DNA of 64,000 nucleotides, taken from contig JABYQQ010000019.1 in the NCBI GenBank assembly GCA_022605405.1, positions 744,001 to 808,000 of the forward strand, in the 5' to 3' direction. Positions 1-11,200 of this stretch are shown here, piece by piece (positions within the stretch are counted from its first letter, which is position 1; every line of letters starts with the position of its first letter). The notes under the pieces are model-generated. The model was not told the DNA's origin. It saw only the letters and a program-made list of their open reading frames with translations, and did not search any database. This stretch comes from Earliella scabrosa (lineage: Eukaryota > Basidiomycota > Agaricomycetes > Polyporales > Polyporaceae). Position numbers and translations under genes: made by a program.

Positions 1-1336
1 GTCAACGTCATCAAGGCTGCGATCAAGGGCAAGACGAACGTTGTCACGACGAGCTACATCAGCCCCGGGATCCGCGAGCTCGAGGACGAGATCAAGAAGG
101 CGGGGATCGTCGTCATGAACGAGATTGGTCTGGATCCCGGCGTCGACCACCTGTACGCGATCAAGACCATTGACGAGGTGCACGAGAAGGGCGGCAAGGT
201 GCGTGTCCGTCGCTTTCCCTGCGTGTCTGTACCGCTCATTCGTCCTGCAGATCAAGGAGTTCCACTCGTACTGTGGCGGTCTGCCCGCACCCGAGTGCTC
301 TGGTAACCCGCTTGGATACAAGTTCTCGTGGTCCCCGCGGGGCGGCTTGCTCGCGCTGCTTAACTCGGCGTCGTACCTCGCGAACGGGCAACAGGTCGAC
401 GTGCGGGGCGAGGACCTGATGGGCGTCGCCAAGCCGTACTACATCACTCCCGCGTTCGCGTTCGTCGCGTACCCAAACCGCAACTCGGTGCCGTTCCGCG
501 AGTACTACAACATCCCCGAGGCAGAGACGGTCGTGCGCGGGACGCTGCGGTACCAGGGCTTCCCGCAGTTTGTTCAGGCGCTGAAGGCGCTTGGGTGGAT
601 GGACATGGAGAGGAAGGCGTGGTTGAAGGAGGGCATGACGTGGGCGGAGGTCTTCCAGCAGGCGATCGGCGCGGCGGACGCGAGCGAGAGGTGCGCATCT
701 GCAGCCCTGTATTCTGCCTCTGGGCTGATGATACTGACCGCCTGCATTGTGAATGGATAGCACGCTCGTCGCGAAGGTGCAGGAGATCTGCAAGTTCCCG
801 GACGAGGGCGAGAGCCGGCGCATCATCTCGGGGCTAAAGTGGATCGGCTTGTTCTCGTCGGAGAAGGCTGCGATCCGGGACGGGAACTTGCTCGATACGC
901 TCTGCGCGCAGCTTGAGACGCTTATGGCGTACGCGCCGGGCGAGCGCGACCTTGTCATGCTCCAGCACAAGTTCGTCGTCGAGTGGGCGGACGGCAAGCA
1001 GGTGCGTGTGTTGCCTTCGTATTCTCGTCTCCTTCCTTCCGCGACAGTGTGTGCACACGCCCTCACCTCCCTTGTCTCGTCACGAGAGCTGGTCAGTGCT
1101 GATACTCCACCGTACAGGACACCATCACGTCGACGCTCGAGGCGTACGGCGACCCGTCGGGCCACTCCGCGATGGCGCTGTATGTCGGCGTCCCGTGCGG
1201 TATCGCCGTGCAGCTCGTACTCGACGGGAAGCTGAACACGCCGGGCGTCCTCGCGCCGTACTCGAGGGAGATCTGTGACCCGATCCGCGAGGTGCTCGAG
1301 GCGCAGGGCATGGGCCTTGTTGAGAAGGTGCTCTGA
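1..1336 (+). CDS. LYS9: Saccharopine reductase (LYS9), 3' part, cut by window start
   Basis: Saccharopine dehydrogenase (NADP+, L-glutamate-forming) makes saccharopine in the alpha-aminoadipate route to lysine. Exons read as 1-198, 251-690, 761-1001 and 1118-1336, joined by GT-AG introns, giving 365 residues and a TGA stop. The first codons are open at the window edge, so the N-terminal nucleotide-binding half lies upstream. Visible family features are the run EIGLDPGVDHLYA near residue 41, the segment around GNPLGYKFSWSPRG, and the C-terminal SGHSAMALYVGVPCGIA. In basidiomycetes this enzyme is often the C-terminal half of a spermidine synthase fusion (SPE3-LYS9). The pseudogene at 26790-28050 carries both halves, so the parent gene is probably such a fusion, although the SPE3 half is outside the window. 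The reading frame is intact throughout. Confidence 0.93.
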
Positions 1337-1681
1337 GATGTAGCCTGCGACGATCGCGTTATGTGGTGAGGAGTTGCTTGGATTGTTAGGTGTGTGCTTG
1401 AGAGTCACGGGCGAGCCGACAGAAGTAGATCAAAGCGTACGTTGTAGATTGTATCAACCTAGTGCTGTATCAACACCGAACCACTTGTACAGACGTTCAA
1501 CTACTGCAGAGCTGAGGACCTGCCTCAAGGTGGGGCCATGGACGGAACCGCCGAGAACTATTGGGAAGAATGTCCGTTACACAGAAGCACGGGTCGCGTC
1601 GTACATATGTGTGAAACCATCGAGCATGTCCGAATCGGTTCTGCATGGGTATGACGTGAACAAGACAATGTCCGCGAGTGA
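1337..1681. other. Intergenic, convergent gene ends
   Basis: No gene is seen. This is the shared 3' flank of LYS9 (+) and the HET gene (-). Confidence 0.6.
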
Positions 1682-4437
1682 TTATAGAGGTGAGGATTCG
1701 GGACGCGGGGACTGTGGGGGCGTGGATTGAGAAGGCGGGGACAGTGTGGGAGGCGGGGGCAGTGTGGGAGGCGCGGATTGAGAAGGCGCGGATTCGGCAG
1801 GCGGGGATGTGGGAGGCGTGGATTGAGAAGGTGTGGATTGAGAAGGTGTGGATTGAGAAGGTGGTGATTGAGAAGGCGGGGATTGCAGAGCCGGGGATTC
1901 GGAACGTGGAGTTTGAGGAGACGGGGATCCGAGAGGGGGGGATTCGGGACGCGGCGAGCTGTCACGATGAGCCTGTACTAGATCGCGGAGCTCGGAAAGC
2001 CTGGTACTGAAGCCTGGGTCTTCTCCTCCTACTTGTTCCAGGAAAGTGCCCAAGGCCAACAGCTGTTCTAGCATTGTCGACGGTCCAATGCCCAAACCCG
2101 TCGTTGAACGGCTTGGGGCCGCCGTTCCGTTGATGATTCCCCTCGAAGTTGAAGGCCCGTCATGACGGGTACCAAATAGCTCCCCCATACGCTCGCTATC
2201 CCGCGGGAAGGTACTAGGCGGTGGGGATCCACCGGGCAGGAATCCTGGACGCGGCGAGCCCCCATGAAGATCCCGTACTTGATCGCGGAATTTGGCAAGA
2301 CTGGCACTGAAGTCTGGGTCTTCTCCTCCTGCTTGCTCCAGGAGTGTGCCGAGAGCCAACAGCTGTTCAGCCATTTCCGCTGGTCCAATGCCCAAACTCG
2401 TCGTCGAACTGTTTGCGGTCGCCGTTCTTCCTATGGCGTCCTTCTGAGAAGACCCGTTCTTTCCGGTACCAAACAGCTTCCTCAAACGCCCACCACCCCA
2501 CGAACGCAGGAAGGTATGTTTGTGGGACGCGACATCGTTCTCTATTTGAGGAGAGACCACGTTCGCCCGCCCCGCCAACTTCTCGTAGATACGGCCTTGA
2601 AGTTCGATATGCATGACGAAGGTTGTCGTGGGAGCCACGCTGCTGCGATGGAAGGATAGCCTGACCGTGCGTTGATCCTCGCCAAAGTCCTTGGTCCATT
2701 TCGGCCAGTCCTCGACGTGGTCCTGAGTGCAGTCATGTTCTGTGGCGTCGATCCGAGTCGGCTCTTCTGTTCCATCATCCATCCTCCTACGTCTGTGTCG
2801 AACGTGGACGGTGACCCAATGCGCCGACCATGACCCGGCCTCGGACGCCGTGGGACAGGTCCCAAGACAGATGATGATGATCTCATCACGCCCTGGAGCA
2901 CTGTATCGCATGTTGAGGATAGTACTGGTGCGTTCTAGAGTGACGTGTTGCGCGCCTGAAACGCGACATTCCATGTTAAACCCCTCTCGGAGCCGGCCGA
3001 CAAGCGAAGGTGAGATGCGGAACGCAGGATTGGTGGTATCGCAATTGATCGGGGTAAGCATATGGACCGGATGTTGACGCCGACGTCGGGGTCTGCTATC
3101 TTCAATGTAGATGTCGCGCCACTGGGGCTGTGGCAGGGCGTGCTTTCTGTTCACTCGGAGATTGTAGTAGTCACCGCCTAGATAGACCATACGTGCTGAT
3201 GCCCGTTCGAATGCGCATCCCACGCGATACAGCTTGCGAGATGGGTCTTGACCTTCAGTGGGAGACGGATGGAGGAGGAGGCCGAGATGGTCCTCCCCGT
3301 CTTGACATAGAAGGATAGCGATTGTGATGCCATCCAGTTCCGTGACAGGGAAATGTCCCATGAGTCCCTGGTTGGTATTGACGACCCACGGTAGTTTGAT
3401 TTCACCAAATGGACCATGTGTCTTCCGGCTTGCATCCTCTGGGTCAGTCTACAACATGCCATGAGCTTTAATCAACAGACCAGCATACAAGAGCAGATAC
3501 GCACTTTCCATTGGGATGGCAAGTATGGTGTGGCGGGCTCGTCAAGACGCGGAGAATAGTAGACAGTCTTCAAAAATTCTGCAGGGGATGAGGCAAGAAG
3601 TGGCAGGTGTTCATCGAGGATTGAGTCGTGATCGGGGTCCAGAGACCACGCCGCATTCAATGCCAACGGAAGGTTCCACGCGAAAAGACTGGTATCCGCG
3701 GTGGTCTTTATGATCTCCTGCTGTAGGCGTTGGAACGCTTCCCGACCTTCGCCATAGATAGTCGGCATGCTGATGTTGAACAAACCGAGTAGGCAATAAG
3801 CCTCGTCCTCAATGCGAGTCGTACGACGTTTCGAAGCCCATTGCATCCTCTCGGAGACGCTAGCCACGTAGTACAGGATTTTGTGCGTTAGAACGGATAC
3901 TTTGATACCGGTGATCGAGTTGATGAGAGGTGCGAGCTCGAGTTTGTTGCCGATGGGGACCCAGTCCTTGGAAATGAAGATGACGACTTGGGGGGCAATG
4001 AGCTCCTGCAACGTCCATCCACGGGTGTGCCATCGCGCCTTCCGGAAAGCGGAATTCGGAGCGCTGAGCTCGCAGTCCTTCGGGACGTCCGCGAGATATG
4101 CGAAGCAAACCTCGGCGAAGGCGTACCAATTGAACATGGAGTTGATCGCCTCGGAGAGGTCCGAGCTGCTCGTCTTGTCGATGCAGCACGTGTCTATCCA
4201 GATCCACTTGTAACCATACGACTCGGCTAGGATGCAGCTTTGGCGGATCTTCTCGGAGACGTACTTGCGGGGATTCGCGCCTATCAGTCGGCACCGAGCA
4301 CGAATGGCCTGCACGTCCTGGAAGCTCTGCTCGCGGTCTTCCCATGTGTGTGAGAGGATGGCGTAGCCTCCATCCGGGACTGCCAGATGGTCGGCAAAGT
4401 GGTGGAGCTCGGCACGGTGTGTGCTCACGAGCCACAT
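1682..4437 (-). CDS. HET-domain protein with repeat-rich C-terminus
   Basis: HET domains belong to fungal heterokaryon-incompatibility and cell-death proteins. Two exons, 4437-3505 and 3448-1682, are joined by a 56-nt intron, giving 899 residues. The HET block is at the N-terminus: GGYAILSHTW (about residue 23), WIWIDTCCIDKTSSSDLSEA (about 77) and ARWHTRGWTLQELIAP (about 134). Exon 2 aligns with the paralogue at 28631-30613 along a region of unknown fold (for example GPFGEIKLP against GPFGQIELP, and GGDYYNLRVN against GSDYYNLHFN). After that this protein gains about 300 residues missing from the paralogue. They hold two copies of a unit of about 100 residues with core LGIGP-x3-EQLLALGT, then a Ser/Pro/Thr/Gln low-complexity tail. 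The start is the Met that matches the paralogue. The self or non-self signal it senses cannot be told. Confidence 0.88.
1700..1935. repeat. Minisatellite coding the Ser/Pro tail of the HET protein
   Basis: Imperfect 12-15 bp units (attgagaaggcgggg and variants) repeat about 15 times. On the minus strand they encode SQSTP/SQSPP-type repeats. Unit length is a multiple of three, so copy-number change keeps the frame. Confidence 0.8.
1950..2550. repeat. Two tandem 300-bp units inside the HET gene
   Basis: Bases near 1950-2249 and 2250-2550 are diverged copies with an offset of 300 bp: gatcgcgga at 1981 and 2281, ctgggtcttctcctcct in both, ccaaatagct and ccaaacagct near 2168 and 2467. They encode the duplicated LGIGP..EQLLALGT..GGEDP block. 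Confidence 0.85.
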
Positions 4438-5303
4438 TGATGCGATGAGAAGTTGCAGGGCTAAGGCGGAAGCGTCAACGCTAGTGTTTTACGAATCATG
4501 AAACAGGGTTGCAAACGTACATGGTTCACGGGTATATGGCTAGTGCAGCGATGCAGTGTCGCGCAGGCAGGACAGGTGTGAACTGCGAGGGCGCGAGTCG
4601 ATTGCAGAGAGCAGGGTCGAGTGGGGCTGGAGAGAGTATTGGGAAATCCGAGACATTATGTAGTGGTCCCGTGTGAAGACAAACGTCGCCCTTGGCACCA
4701 CAACGTATGGCGGCCATTGTCGTACATGGACTGAACTCAAATACTAGACACAGCAAAAGAACAAGACCCTAGGACGAGAAGGTCGGGGCGGAGGGCAAGG
4801 GCGCTGCAGCTGTCCGACTCAGTGTCACTGCCATGAAGCTTCCCTTCTCTACACAAGATGGTACGTGTATTCGAGACACACGCAGTGAGAGAAATGTGGC
4901 CCACCTTGCGACTACCTGGCCAGCACTGGCAGTGCGCGCAGACTCGAAGGCGAGAATAGAAAACGTTAGTGCGAGACGGTGACACTAGGCCCGGGGCAAT
5001 CTTCGTGCATCGCCACTTAGCAGTGCGCGATCCCTGACACCGGTGCAAGAGTCAGTGCACAAGAGCCTGAGTCGAGTAAGATCGGTATCCGACACACCTA
5101 CTACTATGCAGTGAAGTTGCCATAAATGAGGTCGACTAATTACGGTCAAGGAGAGGGACATAGTTGGTAAGTGGAACCTCTCTGGGGGCTGTCCGGTAGT
5201 TGGACGTTGGACGTTGAACAGGAGGCCCGCTCCGTCGCACAAGCCGAACTAGAGTCTAGCCGCACTGTGTGCCTCGAGCGCGTATGCACCACCCTTGCCA
5301 CCT
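4438..5303. other. Intergenic, no gene seen
   Basis: This is the upstream flank of the minus-strand HET gene up to the target site of the transposon nest. Short ORFs on both strands show no recognisable domain. Confidence 0.6.
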
Positions 5304-5464
5304 CACCGTGTCGCGCTCGCGGTTCCCGGAAAGGAAAGGGTGGCGCGACACGGTGGGTTGGATGAGAGTTGAGGTTCCGTCGAGTGGGTGACTGGAGTAA
5401 GTCGTGTCTCGTTAGAACGCTACCGAACTACATCCATAGTCAGGCTGTATATATACGGAGTCCG

Positions 5465-5797
5465 TGTAAGATAACGCGAGCGCGGGCGCTAAAGCGCGGG
5501 AACGGAGTGACGAATAAGGAAAGCGAGATGACGTAAGATCGCGAGTGACCCTCGTGTGGACGCGCAAAGGCAATCGGATTGGGAGAGACGGGGTAACGAC
5601 AGTGGGCGCGACCTGAGGCAATCGCGTAGTGAATACAAGCGTACGAGTGTCCGTATATGTACCTAAACGAATCCCAGGCACTGAGGTACAGTACTGACAA
5701 AGAAATACGGCACTAATTATAATGTGGCGGGCAAAGGAATGCTGAGCGCTAATGTGGCGTATCGTACGAGCTCGAAACGGCTACAGTAACTCCAACA
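5465..5797 (-). repeat. 3' LTR of the gag-only element
   Basis: 333 bp, TG...CA ends, matching 6793-7125 without a difference that I could find. Confidence 0.92.
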
Positions 5798-5938
5798 CGA
5801 CCCCTCGAGCGAAGTGCGATACGAGCGAGATGAAAGGGAACAGCGGGGGAGAGGGAATGGAAGCGGCGGGCGAACGGAAACGGGGAGGGAATGATGATGT
5901 AAGCGATAAGTCCAAAAACGGAAAGTCGACCCCTCCAA

Positions 5939-6670
5939 CTAGAAGACGTGAGCAACAGCGGCGGCGACAGGCGCGGGCGGCTGGGGGCAGTTGACCTTGT
6001 AGTGGCCCTTCTGGCCACAGTTGAAGCAGGTGATCTGTTCGATGGGGGTGCGGATGCGGGGGCGCGCAGCAGCAGCGAGGGCGGACTCCGCGGGCGCCAA
6101 GCCGGCGGGGTTCTGGCGCGAAGCCTCGTTCAAGAGGCGCTTGTGGACGAGATCGAGCGTGAGCTCATCCTCGGGGGTGGCGTCGAGCGTGATGATAAAC
6201 TGCTCGTACGAGGGCGGCAGGCCGCTCGTGAGCACAAGAACGTGGTCTTCCTCCGTGATGGTTGCTCCGATGGCTTCAAGGCGGAAGACGGCGCGGCGGA
6301 CGTCGGCGATCCAGGCCTTCATCGTCTGGTCGTCGCTCTTCCGCATTTGGAAGAAGTCCCGACGGCGGGACAGGCGCGTACCGAGACCTCGGGCCTGATG
6401 CACAGCCTCGAGATCGGTCCAGAGCTTGACGGCGTCAAGGGCGTGCGCGTGGGGGAGCTGGGACGGATCGAGATTCAGGGTGATCTCGGCAACGGCCGTG
6501 TCGTTCTTCTTCTGCCAGGCACGGACGGCGGTCGAGTTCGGGGAGCCAAGAGGGCGGGTAACGGTGCCAGCGACGAGGTCGTAGAGTCCCTGGCGGACGA
6601 GGAGGGCGCGCATAAAAACGCTCCATTCGGCGTAGTTCGAGTCGTCGAGTTTCGGGATCTGGGGTGCCAT
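5939..6670 (-). CDS. Copia-type Gag (UBN2-like) with CCHC zinc knuckle
   Basis: A 243-residue Gag-like protein that would form the particle packaging the element RNA. The N-terminus has the DxxNYAEWSVFM motif usual before UBN2 (gag-polypeptide of Copia type) regions. The middle is helical and contains LTSGLPPSYEQFI. A canonical zinc knuckle CFNCGQKGHYKVNC (C-x2-C-x4-H-x4-C) is at residues 215-228, and the protein ends 15 residues later. In autonomous Copia elements this point would continue into protease and integrase; here a stop follows and the LTR begins about 140 bp on. The frame is intact, so the protein may still be made. Confidence 0.9.
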   Translation of the reverse strand: MAPQIPKLDDSNYAEWSVFMRALLVRQGLYDLVAGTVTRPLGSPNSTAVRAWQKKNDTAVAEITLNLDPSQLPHAHALDAVKLWTDLEAVHQARGLGTRLSRRRDFFQMRKSDDQTMKAWIADVRRAVFRLEAIGATITEEDHVLVLTSGLPPSYEQFIITLDATPEDELTLDLVHKRLLNEASRQNPAGLAPAESALAAAARPRIRTPIEQITCFNCGQKGHYKVNCPQPPAPVAAAVAHVF

Positions 6671-6792
6671 GGTTCGGTTCGGTTCGGTCGTGCGGTGTCG
6701 ATCGGGGGCCGCGGTTCAATCGGAGTTCGGTTCGGGTTCGATCGGGTTCGTCGGGGTACTCGGATGACCACCGAGTGAGGTGTACGCGATTG

Positions 6793-7125
6793 TGTAAGAT
6801 AACGCGAGCGCGGGCGCTAAAGCGCGGGAACGGAGTGACGAATAAGGAAAGCGAGATGACGTAAGATCGCGAGTGACCCTCGTGTGGACGCGCAAAGGCA
6901 ATCGGATTGGGAGAGACGGGGTAACGACAGTGGGCGCGACCTGAGGCAATCGCGTAGTGAATACAAGCGTACGAGTGTCCGTATATGTACCTAAACGAAT
7001 CCCAGGCACTGAGGTACAGTACTGACAAAGAAATACGGCACTAATTATAATGTGGCGGGCAAAGGAATGCTGAGCGCTAATGTGGCGTATCGTACGAGCT
7101 CGAAACGGCTACAGTAACTCCAACA
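6793..7125 (-). repeat. 5' LTR of the gag-only element
   Basis: 333 bp, the copy of 5465-5797 lying upstream of gag on the minus strand. It is followed on the plus strand by the target duplication GTCCG. Confidence 0.92.
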
Positions 7126-7416
7126 GTCCGAGCTGAATCACGGGCAAGGAGCGGACGGGCTCGGAGAGCCGGTAGGGCGAAGGGTAAGGACAGACGTCAA
7201 TCGGTATCGTAGAGACCGGCTCATGAGGACGGATGTAGGTAAAGACAGACGGAGTTGGATTGAACGGGATGGGAGATAGGAAGAGGATGAGATAGGAAGG
7301 AGTCGGGGGTAGAGGTCAAAACAGGAAGGCGGCGGGATGGTGGCTGCGCGCGGACCGCCGGCGCTACATACGCCCTCCTGGACAACGCCTGGCGGTGTCC
7401 ATGCAAGATCGTGCGC

Positions 7417-8201
7417 TCACTCCTCTCCCACAGGAGGTTCCATCGAAATGTCCTCGCCCTCCGTCGGCGCGGCCGCGGTCTTGGCGGCAGACCGAGTGGT
7501 AGGGGCCTTGGAGGGACCGGCCGTGGTCGTCGTGCTGGCACGAGCGCGAGCGTTTGAAGAAGCACCTTGCTCGGACGCGACGTGATAGCCGCAGTCTTCC
7601 TGACCGCCGGCGAGGCCGAACGAGCGCGCCCTCCGCCCATAAGACCCCGGCCTCGAGTGTTGAACTTTTCCCCCAACGCTCGCATGGCGCCCCTCTGCGT
7701 CTCGACGCGCGACCTCTCCTGGCGACGTCGGTCGCGCTGTCCGTAAGCCTCGCGGGACTTGGTTCGACCGAAGAGGTCCTTGTCGACATGCAAGGCCATA
7801 AGGTCCTCGTACCGCTTGAGTTTCTCGCGGTCGAGGGCCGAGGTCGTCGTGGCGTCGGGGTCGAACCCGGGAAGCAGGGCATCGAGAGGTACGCGCTTCT
7901 TGTCCACCCCGTCGATCACCAACCAGTCTGACCCGAGCCTCGCGAAACTGTAGGGGCATACGGTGTCGAGGTTGAACGCAAACACGAAGTTCTCGTACCC
8001 TCCCGGGAGTGCCAGCTCCTGATGATCGAAAGGTGCGTCCGCCTTGAGACCACGAAGGACTCCGTCCATGAGCCAGAACTGATGCACTTGCTGGGCCGTG
8101 TACAGCTCGGTCTCGCCCTCGGCCTCGGTGCGGGCCAGGATGTCGCCTTCTGCGGTGTGGGCGAGGTAGCGATGGGTCAAGACACGGGACGGGAGAGGCA
8201 T
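7417..8201 (-). pseudogene. Extra ORF after pol in Gypsy A, probably frameshifted near its end
   Basis: From Met at 8201 (MPLPSRVLTHRYLAHTAEGD) this frame has natural protein composition for about 200 residues, for example YENFVFAFNLDTVCPYSFAR and SDWLVIDGVDKKRVPLDALL. It then turns into arginine/proline-rich nonsense and runs into the LTR. From about 7570 the pol-frame reading instead looks natural (GASSNARARAS, then GEDISMEPPVGEE) and stops at 7417, just before the LTR. The simplest reading is one extra ORF of about 260 residues with a 1-nt indel near 7568. I do not recognise a domain. It starts about 100 bp after the end of the recognisable pol domains. Function is unknown; extra ORFs in this position could be envelope-like, regulatory or host-derived. 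Confidence 0.6.
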
Positions 8202-8299
8202 GGTGTGGGCTCGAGGTGGGCTGGCGGGTGGTAGAGAGAGTGCGGGTATGAGAGGGACGACGGCAGCGAGGGTGATGACGGCGACGTCGTGCGATGGAG

Positions 8300-11200
8300 G
8301 AAGGTTTGGGGATAGGTGAAGAAAGGTGAGTGTCGTCCAGGGCTTTTAACTCATCCATGAGCGACTGACATAACTCATCGAATGACCCCAGCCCGACACA
8401 TCCCGCGAATATCTGCGGGTCCTCCGGAGGGCTGCCGTTCCCGTCGGGCAAGTCCTCGATACGCTCAACTCCTAACGCCTCCAGATAGGCTGGCAGAGCA
8501 GCAAGGTGCTCTACTGATCGATAGGGGAGCCAAGTACGATCACCTGACTTCCACAGGGCCTCGAAGACGGCATTGAGTCCCGACCCGGTATGTGATACGA
8601 TACGGTCGATCGCCCATTCGTTGTCTGGGTCATCTAGCTCAAAGACTTGCTTGTCCAGCCGCCCGGGGAAGAGCCTGTCATCATTGGACTCATGAATGCG
8701 GAGCAGCGACGCGTGGAATACGTCGTGGACGCCGCACTGTCGCAGACTAGGCGGAAGGTCGACCCGGAAGGAAGCGTTTCCAAAATCTTTAGTGATACGG
8801 TAAGGTCCCATGTACTTTGGTGCAAGCTTCCTGGCTAAACCTTTCGGCAGGGTAATGTTCTTCGTAGATAAATAAACTAGATCTCCTTCTACGAACGGAG
8901 CGGGTCGCCGCCGACGATTTGCGTCTCGAACGTGCTTTACGCGAGACGCGATCAGGCTGTCGTGCGCCGCCATAACGGCGGCCTTGACCTTTTGGGCATA
9001 GACGCGTACGCCCGGATACTCCGTCTTCGGCGGGCGGTCCCAGATCATTGGGTGCGGCATGCGGCCTGTGTTGAGGAAAAAGGGTGCGTACCCTGTCGAC
9101 TCAGAACGTGCTAAATTAACGGCGAACTCGATAGCAGGTAGCTTCGAGACCCAATCCGTCTGTCGGGCCCCAATACACTGACGCAGCATCTGCGTTACGG
9201 TTCTATTAGCCCGCTCAGTAGAGCCGTCGGATTGCGGATGGTACGCGCTGGACATGTGGAGCTCCACACCTATCAGCTTATGGAGGTGCGACCAGAACGT
9301 ACTCGTGAATAACGAGTCTCGATCGCTGACGATATACTTAGGAAGCCCGTGGTGCTTATACACCTCAGCAAACACAAGCTCCGCCACGTCTCGAGCACGA
9401 TAGGTAGTACGGCTAGGAACGAGGTGCACCATGCCGGTAAGCAAGTCGATTATAGTCGTGATCGAGTCGTAACTGCCATCGCGGTCCCTAGACTCCGGTA
9501 GAGGCCCGACGAAGTCGATCCCGATGGCCTCCCAGGGCACGCTAGGTACGGGTAGTGGGTTGAGAAGCCCGTACGGTTTCTGATTGCTCGGCTTGCTCCT
9601 TTTGCAGGTCATGCAAGAGTTGCAAAATTTCTGGACATCCGCAACCAGAGTCTTCCACCAGACATGATCACGAAGCAAGTCTGCCGTCTTCCGTGGACCC
9701 AGGTGCGCAAGTAGTGAGTGCGCATGTGATATCACGACCTCACGCACATTCCGTCCTCGGACGATGACATGTGGGATGCACAGGAGTCGGCGACCCCTGT
9801 CGCTTATGAAGACGAGACCACCCTCCATCTCAAAATTCTTAAATTGTTTCGGCTTTCGGAGGATTTCACCAAAGAATGGGTCCTCGGAGTACCGATCCCG
9901 GAGCTCGCCCTCCAGGTGAATGCCGTCGATCGCACTCGAGATGTGGTCAATTAACTGTTGTGGTTCCTCTTCAGGCTTATTGGGCAATTCCGCCACCGGT
10001 CCGAGGGGAGTCGGTCTACTGTTATCGGCAGGCAATGACTGATCATTTGTGCCGTTAGCCACAGATTCCGTTGGGGCAGGAGATGCTCCTGACCCCGCGC
10101 CCTCCTGTTGTTCAGCATCCGGCAGACGCAGAACAACACGGCGGATCCGCTTTGAGAACTCCTGAGCCGTCTCGGGTCGGCCTGTCTCTGCTGGCGGCGG
10201 TGGCGACTTCCTGCGCCGAACACGTTTCGATTTTTCAGGTGCGTCCGTGATTGCTGCTTCCGGCTTCGCGGCTACGCGTCCCGCCTTCTTGCGTTGCCCT
10301 TGCATCTCGCCCCTCGGCACCTCCACTGTAGCGTCTGTGGGAGCCGCACGAGGCTTTGCGGCTGTACGACCCCGCAGGGAGCGTCGCGGTGCATTGCCCG
10401 CTATAGTAGAATTGCGCGGGGGCGTGCTGTCCTCAATGGCAGAATCAGGTGCGGACGCGCTCTCGGCGCGGCCTTCGAGGGCAACCAGAACTGGGACCGA
10501 AATCGCATGAGACATAAGTGCGGGATTACCCATGCTATCTTCATCGTGCGCGACGTACTCGGAAGCCGCTCGAACCGTGCCCGGTTGCTCATTCGAGTAG
10601 ATGCGTGACAGCGCATCTGCGAGCACATTCTCGACTCCAGGCACATACTGCACCTGAAAGTCAAATTCGGAGATCTTTTCCATCCAGCGTGCCTGTCGTC
10701 CCGACAGGTTGCGCTGCGTTAGCAGGTGCTCGAGGCCCTTGTGGTCGGTGACCCACGTGAAGTGACACCCGAGCAAGATGTCACGGTGACGTTGCATGGC
10801 TTCAACACCGGCGAGCATCTCAATTTCGTGCACGGGGTAATTCATCTGCGCTGATGACAGCTTTGCAGAGAAGAATGCAGCAACTCGGGCACTGCGAAAG
10901 TCCTCGCCCTGAGACACTACCCCAGCAACGCCACCGTGCGACCCGTCCGTCACGAGCCAGATGGGAGGCGCGCCCTCCATGTAGTCTAGCGGTCGTCGGC
11001 GGTGTTCACGATGAGCGTGTACGAGCCGCTTGATCTCGTCAAACGCGCGCTGCTGGGTAAAGTCCCATTTAAACGAAGCATTTGGCCCCGTCATTGATGC
11101 TAACACTCCCATAGGAATTCGAATGGTTGCAATGTCATCCGCGAGGTAGCCCACGGAACCCAGAAAACCCCGCAACAAGTCTTTGTTGGTCGGGACCTTC

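Larger units (their letters stand above)
5465..7125 (-). mobile_element. Short gag-only LTR element, TR-GAG-like, Copia-type
   Basis: A complete 1661-bp element. Two LTRs of 333 bp (5465-5797 and 6793-7125) start TGTAAG, end CCAACA and look identical. Flanking duplications GTCCG are at 5460-5464 and 7126-7130. The only ORF between them is a Copia-type gag; there is no room for protease, integrase or reverse transcriptase. It matches the idea of a non-autonomous terminal-repeat retrotransposon with a GAG domain, which must borrow pol from an autonomous relative elsewhere. Identical LTRs suggest recent movement. Confidence 0.92.
5309..7368 (-). repeat. Left (3') LTR of Gypsy A, interrupted
   Basis: The LTR is 5309-5464 continued at 7131-7368. 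The uninterrupted junction of its first part is seen at 17545-17556 in the other LTR, which proves that the Copia-like element landed inside it. Confidence 0.92.

Noticed and set aside
236..1408. 390-codon antisense ORF over LYS9
   Set aside because: Antisense shadow of a GC-rich coding region; the plus-strand exons match saccharopine reductase.
7417..8290. Last 290 residues of the long pol frame as true Pol
   Set aside because: Low-complexity Arg/Pro/His composition after the chromodomain-like region, and overlap with a better ORF in another frame; only the last 50 residues look natural.
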